Assembly (NCBI GenBank): GCA_949358305.1
Contig: CASHSZ010000094.1
Coordinates: 1-22,007, forward strand
From: Strigamia acuminata
Lineage: Eukaryota; Arthropoda; Chilopoda; Geophilomorpha; Linotaeniidae
Reading direction: 5' to 3'
DNA: 22,007 bases
Positions 17,055-22,007 of this stretch are shown piece by piece. The notes below the pieces were generated by a model. That model was given only the letters and a program-made list of their open reading frames with translations, made no database searches and had not been told where the DNA came from. The translations under genes and the position numbers were made by a program. How positions within the stretch are numbered: the stretch's first letter is position 1; each line of letters starts with the position of its first letter.

Positions 17055-17153
17055 CAGCCGCTCACGACATACACACACTTTGGTTCGGCAGCTTATATCA
17101 AACGCGCGCGTTTCATCTTCCGTCTGATCCTCACTACCACCTCGTGTTCGTTG
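17055..17153 (+). other. Putative 5' UTR exon of the small zinc-binding gene
   Basis: The right edge is set by a strong donor: TTCGTTG then GTAAGTAAG (intron from 17,154). The matching acceptor is ACTTTCAG at 17,281-17,288, so the intron of 135 bases contains the CT microsatellite as a natural pyrimidine tract. The left edge (transcription start) is a guess. Confidence 0.5.
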
Positions 17154-17216
17154 GTAAGTAAGTTTGATGCTTTGTGTGATTTCTCGGTCAATGGACCACG
17201 CCCACGACCACAATCA

Positions 17217-17220
<4 letters not shown>

Positions 17221-17274
<54 letters not shown>
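17221..17274 (+). repeat. (CT)n microsatellite in the first intron
   Basis: About 27 CT units lie just upstream of a CAATTTACTTTCAG acceptor, so the repeat extends the polypyrimidine tract of this intron. Confidence 0.95.
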
Positions 17275-17276
<2 letters not shown>

Positions 17277-17318
17277 ATTTACTTTCAGTTGTTTACTCGT
17301 CTCACAAACAAAAGGAAA

Positions 17319-17867
17319 ATGGCGGAAGCACCACAAGAGGAGGGTGGCGGCAGGTCATACTCCTGCGCTCTATGCGATGATAAACACCCCGATAGTAAGA
17401 AACGGTTATTTATTTACTTATTATTTTATATCTTTTGTTCTATATCTTTTATTTATTTTATATACATAAATATTTTTTAATTTTATTTTAATTTTTTTCT
17501 TCTTCTTCTTCTCCCCCGCCCCATGTGCCTCAGGACCGAACGGATTCTTCTGCGTCGACGTCTTTCGCCATCAGCGACAGCGACACAACATCCACAAGGA
17601 CGTGAAAAATTTCTCGCGCGAGCTCGTCTGTCTGGCATCGGTGAGTGTCCGATTATCCTCTTCACTCACACACTAGTTAACTAATTCGTATTTTTATTTT
17701 TTCCCCTTTCTTCTTAGGCGTTGAAACGAGTGCACCGACTCAACGGGCGACGCTGTCCGTTTTGTGCGGCGACGCCCTCTCCCGGGGATCTCGTCACTCA
17801 TTGGGCGGAGGCACACGATTACCAAGCGCCCGCCGGAAACGATGGAGGTGGCGTCAATGGACATTAG
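17319..17867 (+). CDS. Small spliced gene for a 110-residue Cys/His-rich protein of unknown function
   Basis: Three coding exons: 17,319-17,394, 17,534-17,640 and 17,718-17,867 (stop TAG). The ATG has a strong context (AAAATGG). Introns are 139 and 77 bases, with donors A/GTAAGA and G/GTGAGT and acceptors CCTCAG and CTTAG after pyrimidine tracts; the spliced length is an exact 111 codons including the stop. The protein has CALC at 16-19 with a nearby His, further Cys and His residues in the middle exon (FFC, RH, HNIH), a basic helix-like part, and in exon 3 CPFC followed by 11 residues, His, four residues, His. That last pattern is C-x2-C-x11-H-x4-H, close to a C2H2 zinc finger. I do not recognise the family. 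A small zinc-binding, possibly nucleic-acid-binding protein fits; nothing shows its partner. Confidence 0.65.
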
Positions 17868-18066
17868 TTTTTATTTAATTTTATTTTTTCCCCATAATTT
17901 GCACTGTCCAACTCTTCTTCATTTGCTTTTATTTGTTCTTTACTTTTTATTATTTATCTATTTATTTAATTTTTTTTTTTTTTTTTAATAAAAAAGAAAA
18001 CAAACAAAAAAAAATCCACATTAATCATTGTTATTGTTATCATTATTACAAATACACGGTCAATTT
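17868..18066 (+). other. 3' UTR and intergenic T-rich stretch
   Basis: No gene is seen. It is the T-rich 3' end of the plus-strand gene, followed by about 70 bases shared with the converging minus-strand gene. Confidence 0.45.
17987..17992 (+). terminator. Polyadenylation signal AATAAA of the plus-strand gene
   Basis: AATAAA occurs 120 bases after the stop codon, at the end of a long T-rich stretch, and is followed by A-rich sequence. It is the only canonical signal between this gene and the converging exon. Confidence 0.5.
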
Positions 18067-18072
18067 TTTATT
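18067..18072 (-). terminator. Polyadenylation signal AATAAA of the minus-strand exon
   Basis: On the minus strand the stop reads GGATAATAAAAAA, so an AATAAA overlaps the TAA stop. This would give a very short 3' UTR and leave about 75 bases between the two converging signals. Confidence 0.4.
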
Positions 18073-18352
18073 ATCCCGCGTCTTCTTTGCCAGCCTCTCG
18101 ATTCTCTTTCTGAGACTCGTCGCCGTCTCCTTCGTCTTTTTCTGATGTGACTCTTACCACACCCACATGGACTAACGCGCTCACCACTGAATGCGACAAA
18201 AGAACGTCTCCATCTGGAAGCATCTCGACTCTCATGGGGACGTTTCTGTTGCCTTCATTCTTTCGTTCCTCCTCCTTCGTCGCTCTTTGGACTATAAGAT
18301 CCACCGTCTTCAACCTGCCCGTCGGCGCACGCGGGATGGAAGCGGCGGACGA
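18071..18352 (-). CDS. Putative terminal exon of a minus-strand gene
   Basis: A strong acceptor (TTTGTTTTCTTTCCTTTTCCAG) is followed at 18,352 by an open phase-0 frame of 93 codons ending in TAA. It begins SSAASIPRAPTGRLK, continues with a charged middle part and a hydrophobic VVSALVHVGVVRV stretch, and ends in an acidic Glu/Lys/Asp tail. The opening bases TCCATCCCGCGTGCGC match the start of the 78-nt exon at 21,259 (TCAATCCCGCGGGCGC), which is also in phase 0, so both may belong to one gene. No family is recognised, and the linking exons cannot be fixed. Confidence 0.35.
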   Translation of the reverse strand, partial: SSAASIPRAPTGRLKTVDLIVQRATKEEERKNEGNRNVPMRVEMLPDGDVLLSHSVVSALVHVGVVRVTSEKDEGDGDESQKENREAGKEDAG

Positions 18353-18510
18353 CTGGAAAAGGAAAGAAAACAAATAAAAAAATAAAAAATAAACGAAAAA
18401 ATGAACAAATAGTGAGAATCTCAACGTGATACCCCTTTTTTTCAGATTTCACTTCCATTTGTCCAATTTTCATTACGAAGTACATTACATTACGTTTCGG
18501 TCACGGCTTC

Positions 18511-18590
18511 CGTCAGATGGCGCTCTGGTTTACTTAAATTTTGCCGTAAATTGCTTTTTTCGCCTTTGTAACTATATTTGATCCAAAAAC
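18511..18590 (+). repeat. Diverged direct repeat, first copy
   Basis: The segment has (A/G)TGGCGCT, then TTGCCGTAAATT, then TTGTAACTATATTTGAT. It recurs 390 bases downstream with the same order and spacing. Confidence 0.65.
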
Positions 18591-18900
18591 TAATGACGCC
18601 ATCGTTTTCAGCGCCAAATTACACGTAGGAAACCTCATTTAATCATTAAAATTGTTCAGTTTTAAAAATCAGTCTTTTTCAAATTTCCCACCAAATTTGC
18701 CACGCGGTTGCCGACTTCGGTGGATCGTAACGGTACTTTTTCTTGACCAAATTGAAAAATAAAAGATACAGGCAGGTGCAGATTTGGATTTCCAGTCGAA
18801 TGAGACTGATTTCAAAATTTATAAACCTCATTTCGAGATAGAAAACAATATTTTTCAGTTTGCGACGAAGATTTCTGCCTCCATTATAGCTTACGGGATC

Positions 18901-18980
18901 CGCCGAGTGGCGCTGTTTTCCATTACATTTCGCCGTAATTTAGCATTTTCTTCTTTTTAACTATATTTAATGCCAATTTC
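18901..18980 (+). repeat. Diverged direct repeat, second copy
   Basis: GAGTGGCGCTGTTTTCC, TTCGCCGTAATTTAGC and TTTTTAACTATATTTAATGCC align with the first copy at about 65-70% by eye. The 390-base period suggests an old tandem duplication of this spacer. Confidence 0.65.
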
Positions 18981-19114
18981 ATATTTATAATTGGAAAATA
19001 GACCAAAAACTGCACCAGAAAAGTCTACTTTCCAATCGTCCGATTAATTTTTTAATTCATTTTTTTGGGATATTACACAAACCGGAAGTACCGGAAGTAG
19101 AAACATTACATACA

Positions 19115-20205
19115 GGTCACGTGACCGGACGTCGAAGACGGACAGACAGAGCCGTTTCATTATTAGACTTTCTAAACACAAGGTTTAGAAGTCTAAAAAA
19201 TAGAAATGCATTTCCCGATCGTAGAATTAATTTTGTGCCACGTGCTCCAATCATTAATTAAATTATCTTCGCCGCAACTCACTGCCATAAAAGTTTTATA
19301 GAAAACCAATCGTTTCATATTTTATTTCCATCTCCCGGTGGTCTGGCGCCGTCATAGTCGACGGAAGTCTCTCCGAACACGTTCAACGGGCTTCACGAAC
19401 GCTTTCAGATCGAATGCGGAACTCGGGCCCGCCGCTTGGTCGAGCGGCGCAGTACCCGCCGAGCGGCGTGGTAGCCGGGTTCTCGCGTATGGCGATAGGG
19501 GGTCCTTTCTAAACAAACACCTCTCTCGGTCTCAGACTGGCCTTCGGGTCGGTCAAAATAATAAATAAATGAATCGGAAATAGAACGCACCCGTTCTCGC
19601 TCGGTCTACCGGCGAATGGGAGCAGTTGGGGCCGTTGAGCGGCGACGACAGCAGCCCTAACGACTCGTCCCGAAAATAAGTTTCCGCACCGACATCCGTT
19701 CACTTATTTAAACCCCATGACGCGCGCGTGGTTGCCTGCATTTTTCGGCTCGTTTCGACACGTTTCGACGTCGACGCGCGACCGTGAGCAAAGTCCTCAG
19801 CAACATATGGACATGAGTGTGTCTTTGCTCGCGATCTACGCGTTTGAGCGCGTTACGACGCGCGATAATGCACGTGATGCGATGGGGGTGAGCGCGACAC
19901 GGGCTTTTGGCGCGGGCGTCGGTAATGATGTCCGTCAACGTGGATGAATGTCCGCGAAGTGTTTGGTGTTTATGGCAACGCACCAGGACGCAATTAACAA
20001 CCAACAAGAATTAAAAATATAACTGTTTAACAAAAAGAAACTCCTATAATGTTGAAACAATAAAGAAAACGCAAAATTCAGATTCAAATTTAGATTTGAA
20101 TTAGGTCAGATTAGGCCAGGTTGTAGATCCACAGACTCTCGAGACGACAACAAGAAAATAAAAAGGATGCGTTTATCGTTTGTAGGTAGAATCTCGCGCC
20201 GAGTT
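19115..20205 (+). repeat. Right-block repeat family, copy E (long form)
   Basis: It opens with the perfect palindrome GGTCACGTGACC (19,115-19,126) and CGGACGT as in copy A. GTCTAAAAAATAGAAATGCA follows at 19,191, then the full family order including the hairpin at 19,535-19,554. It has the same 450-base tail as copy C, ending near 20,200. Copies C and E are the best-preserved long forms. Confidence 0.85.
19535..19573 (+). repeat. UUCG hairpin, copy E, with a pairing-preserving change
   Basis: One base differs from the other copies (GGGTCGGTC instead of GGGCCGGTC). The C-to-T change turns a G-C pair into G-U, so all eight stem pairs survive. Confidence 0.85.
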
Positions 20206-20210
20206 AAATA

Positions 20211-20740
20211 AAAGTCTTTAAAAAATAGAAATCGATTTCCCGGTCGTAGAATTAATTTTGTGTCATGTGATCCAGTCATTAATTAGATTTTCGTGGTAGA
20301 TGTTGCGTGAAACAAGATCGTGAACGTCTCAATTGGTTTACGATTTAAATTTCATCTCGCAATACACGCTGCACCAACGTAGTCGACGCGAGTTTATATC
20401 ACTGCACTCGATGGGTTTTGTGAGCATTTTTAGACCAATCGATCGTACAGCTTGTTTGCTAGTTTCCTTTCGAGGTCAGCGGTTAACTCTTTGCATTCTA
20501 TGATGCTGTTGGTTCCAACGGCGATACGCGTCTCCCGCCTGCCTCTCGGTCTCAGACTGGCCTTCGGGCCGGTCAAAAAAAAAGAAAAAAATTAATAAAT
20601 AGATAAATAAGTCGGGAACAAAACGCATCCATCCCGACGAATAGTGACAGTTGGGCTCGTTGAGCGGTGGCGAAGGCGGCGGCAACCCCGACGACTCGTC
20701 CCAAAAATAAGCTCCCACATCGACACTCATCCGTTCGCGT
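20211..20740 (+). repeat. Right-block repeat family, copy F
   Basis: It starts GTCTTTAAAAAATAGAAATC, has a diverged first half (GATTTTCGTGG in place of TTATCTTCGTCG), then the hairpin at 20,555-20,574. The CCCCGACGACTCGTCCCAAAAATAAGC segment, shared closely with copy C, follows. Confidence 0.75.
20555..20605 (+). repeat. UUCG hairpin plus A-rich tract, copy F
   Basis: The hairpin is identical to copy A, preceded by CTCTCGGTCTCA. The following tract is AAAAAAAAAGAAAAAAATTAAT rather than the AAATA repeat. Confidence 0.85.
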
Positions 20741-21181
20741 GTGCACGTGTGTGTCTGTGTGTGGCATTTTACAACGGAGTGGCATCGACGTGTCCATTGG
20801 TTGACTCGAGTTCCAACCGTCCCCAACGCCTCGTAAAAATCGACACCGATTTTATGACTTTGAACGACTTTATCGCTAACATTTCCATCTGATTCCCCGT
20901 AACGACGTTTTGACCATTGCTCCCCCCACACTCCAATTCAAAATTTAATAAGAAATTGTCAAACTTTTCAAATTCTATGATAAAAGTTGAGTGTTTTTAT
21001 TGTTTACAAAATAAAAACGAAAAATAAAAAAATAAAATAAAAAAAGATTCAAAATCGACTCGTCACATCGCCGATTACGCGCCTGGTCGTGGGTCACTGA
21101 GGAAGAGATCAAATTGAATAAACTAAATGAACAAACTGATGGACGAGCGGACAAATTGAAACGTTGAACCGAATTAATTAC
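20741..21181. other. Spacer without a recognised gene
   Basis: It begins with a GT-rich run after copy F and becomes AT-rich. No exon with two good splice sites was found. Confidence 0.4.
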
Positions 21182-21259
21182 CTCGACGCCGGACGCCCTG
21201 GCAACGTCGGTTCGGTGGCCGCGAAACGCGCTAGCATCCTGGCGCGCCCGCGGGATTGA
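21182..21259 (-). CDS. Putative internal exon, 78 nt (second of a duplicated pair)
   Basis: The acceptor CTATTTTTCAAG precedes 21,259, and the donor GAG/GTAATT follows 21,182. The exon is exactly 26 codons and open in two frames. In one frame it reads QSRGR, RFA and PGRP at the same positions as its partner exon 202 bases away; in phase 0 it starts SIPRA like the terminal exon at 18,352. The intron bases after both exons are alike (TTAATTCG.TTCAACGTTT). Confidence 0.4.
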
Positions 21260-21332
21260 CTTGAAAAATAGAAAATAAAATAAAATAAATATAAATAAAT
21301 AAATCAATTCGAATCAAACCAACCAATCGGTC

Positions 21333-21363
<31 letters not shown>

Positions 21364-21383
21364 GTTGAATCGAATTAACTCAC

Positions 21384-21461
21384 ATCGGCATCGGACGTCC
21401 CGGTCCCATCAACTGGGCGCCCGCGAAGCGAAGAAACAGTAAGGAACGTCCGCGAGGATGG
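21384..21461 (-). CDS. Putative internal exon, 78 nt (first of a duplicated pair)
   Basis: The acceptor is a T/A-rich tract ending TTTTTTAAG and the donor is GAT/GTGAGT. Exactly 78 bases, the same length as the partner exon. In the matching frame it contains HPRGR, LRFA and PGRP. The acceptor tract is the TTTA microsatellite, which makes it weaker than the partner's. Confidence 0.35.
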
Positions 21462-21464
21462 CTT

Positions 21465-21470
21465 AAAAAA

Positions 21471-21521
<51 letters not shown>

Positions 21522-21530
21522 ATAGATAGA

Positions 21531-21581
<51 letters not shown>

Positions 21582-21592
21582 AATATCATAGA
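21465..21592. repeat. (AAAT)n microsatellite
   Basis: About 125 bases of AAAT units with an ATAG interruption near 21,523-21,531. Long hydrophobic minus-strand frames (repeated FIYL) across it are artefacts of the repeat. Confidence 0.95.
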
Positions 21593-21684
21593 GAAACAAA
21601 ACAGATGAGAGATCCGTTCGTCGTTTAGTTACGACGACTGAATAAGTAGTTTAAAACGTAAATAAATTAAATAAAACCAAAAAA

Positions 21685-21920
21685 AAAATAAGTAAATAAA
21701 TAAAAGGGATCAAATCTTTCGACCCCTCCCCCCCCTCCCACAGGCCCTGGGGAAGGGAGTATGTGTAATGGCACGTACACATCGTCTTTTTTGAATATTT
21801 ATCCCGTAGATATGAAGAAGATCGACTGAAACGAAAATTCGGGAGAGTCGAGACTCGAACCCACGACCCACGACTCCGTAAGGCGGGTGACTACCCACTC
21901 GACCACCTGGGCCGACGATA
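21685..21920 (-). mobile_element. tRNA-derived SINE-like element
   Basis: On the minus strand a tRNA-like head has an A box TGGTCGAGTGGGTAG (21,905-21,891) and a B box GGTTCGAGTC (21,861-21,852), the internal promoter of RNA polymerase III. Stems are imperfect (acceptor and anticodon arms do not close), so it is not a working tRNA. About 120 bases of unrelated body follow, ending in a TTTATTTA-rich tail near 21,700-21,685. Head, body and A/T tail in that order are the layout of a tRNA-derived SINE. The parent tRNA cannot be assigned. Confidence 0.65.
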
Positions 21921-21942
21921 AAAGGTCGCCGTTATCGGTGTT

Positions 21943-21954
21943 GTTGTTTGTTGT

Positions 21955-22007
<53 letters not shown>
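21943..22007 (+). repeat. (GTT)n microsatellite at the window end
   Basis: GTT units fill the last 65 bases and probably continue past the window. Confidence 0.95.

Larger units (their letters stand above)
18424..19114. other. AT-rich spacer with an internal duplication
   Basis: No gene is seen. The stretch contains a pair of diverged direct repeats (given separately) and ends with two adjacent ACCGGAAGTA-type sites at 19,080-19,099. Confidence 0.5.

Noticed and set aside
18424-18485. An upstream exon (MYFVMKIGQMEVK) joined to the terminal exon at 18,352
   Set aside because: The only donor, AAGGG/GTATCA, is weak and its phase leads to an early stop in the next exon.
13826-20740. Tandem satellite or rDNA spacer origin of the A-F repeats
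   Set aside because: Unit length varies from 0.4 to 1.0 kb, copies are strongly diverged and interrupted by a spliced gene, and no ribosomal RNA sequence is present.
21375-21599. Hydrophobic minus-strand frames made of repeated FIYL that look like membrane proteins
   Set aside because: They are translations of the AAAT microsatellite; similar ones occur over the tracts at 14,280 and 14,880.
21841-21913. A functional tRNA gene
   Set aside because: A and B boxes are good, but the acceptor and anticodon stems do not pair, and a SINE-like body follows.

Overview
The window is animal nuclear DNA, probably from an arthropod. The evidence is GT-AG introns, an LTR retrotransposon, a tRNA-derived SINE-like unit and abundant AT-rich microsatellites. 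I cannot name the species. There are no bacterial operons, ribosome binding sites or CRISPR arrays.

Left block (1 to about 12,850). This is one large Ty3/Gypsy-type retroelement on the minus strand, so its 5' end lies at high coordinates. In transcription order it has a gag frame (to 11,704), an aspartic protease frame in the -1 phase (to 10,553), and a reverse transcriptase/RNase H/integrase frame (to 6,059) separated from protease by one in-frame TAG. A 51-nt poly(A) tract follows pol (poly(T) on the plus strand). A 927-codon third ORF (5,314 to 2,531) sits where an envelope gene would be, but it encodes a DnaJ-type CxxCxGxG zinc finger and a coiled coil. The last 2.5 kb is AT-rich and noncoding and holds three 127-bp tandem repeats. 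I identified no LTR at either end, and the 3' end seems to lie left of the window. The octamer TTGCGCAA, or its half GCGCAA, recurs about 48 times by eye in coding and noncoding parts alike and then stops completely near 12,840. This marks the block as one compositional unit.

Middle junction (12,850 to 13,825). No gene is recognised here. There are several perfect inverted repeats and a few TTCCGG-type sites.

Right block (13,826 to 22,007). Six diverged copies of a 0.4-1.0 kb repeat (A-D at 13,826-16,570; E-F at 19,115-20,740) surround a small spliced gene. Five copies carry the same 20-nt hairpin with a UUCG loop followed by an AAATA-rich tract. The gene, on the plus strand, has a 5' UTR exon and three coding exons (17,319-17,867) and encodes a 110-residue Cys/His-rich protein that I do not recognise. 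A putative minus-strand gene converges on it: its terminal exon is at 18,352-18,071, and two homologous 78-nt exons lie upstream at 21,259-21,182 and 21,461-21,384. The window ends with long TAAA and GTT microsatellites flanking a tRNA-like SINE.

Most interesting points: the dispersed C/EBP-like palindrome, the non-envelope third ORF with a chaperone-type zinc finger, the AT-hook-bearing insert between RNase H and integrase, the combined frameshift/amber arrangement, the UUCG-hairpin repeat family, and the duplicated 78-nt exons.
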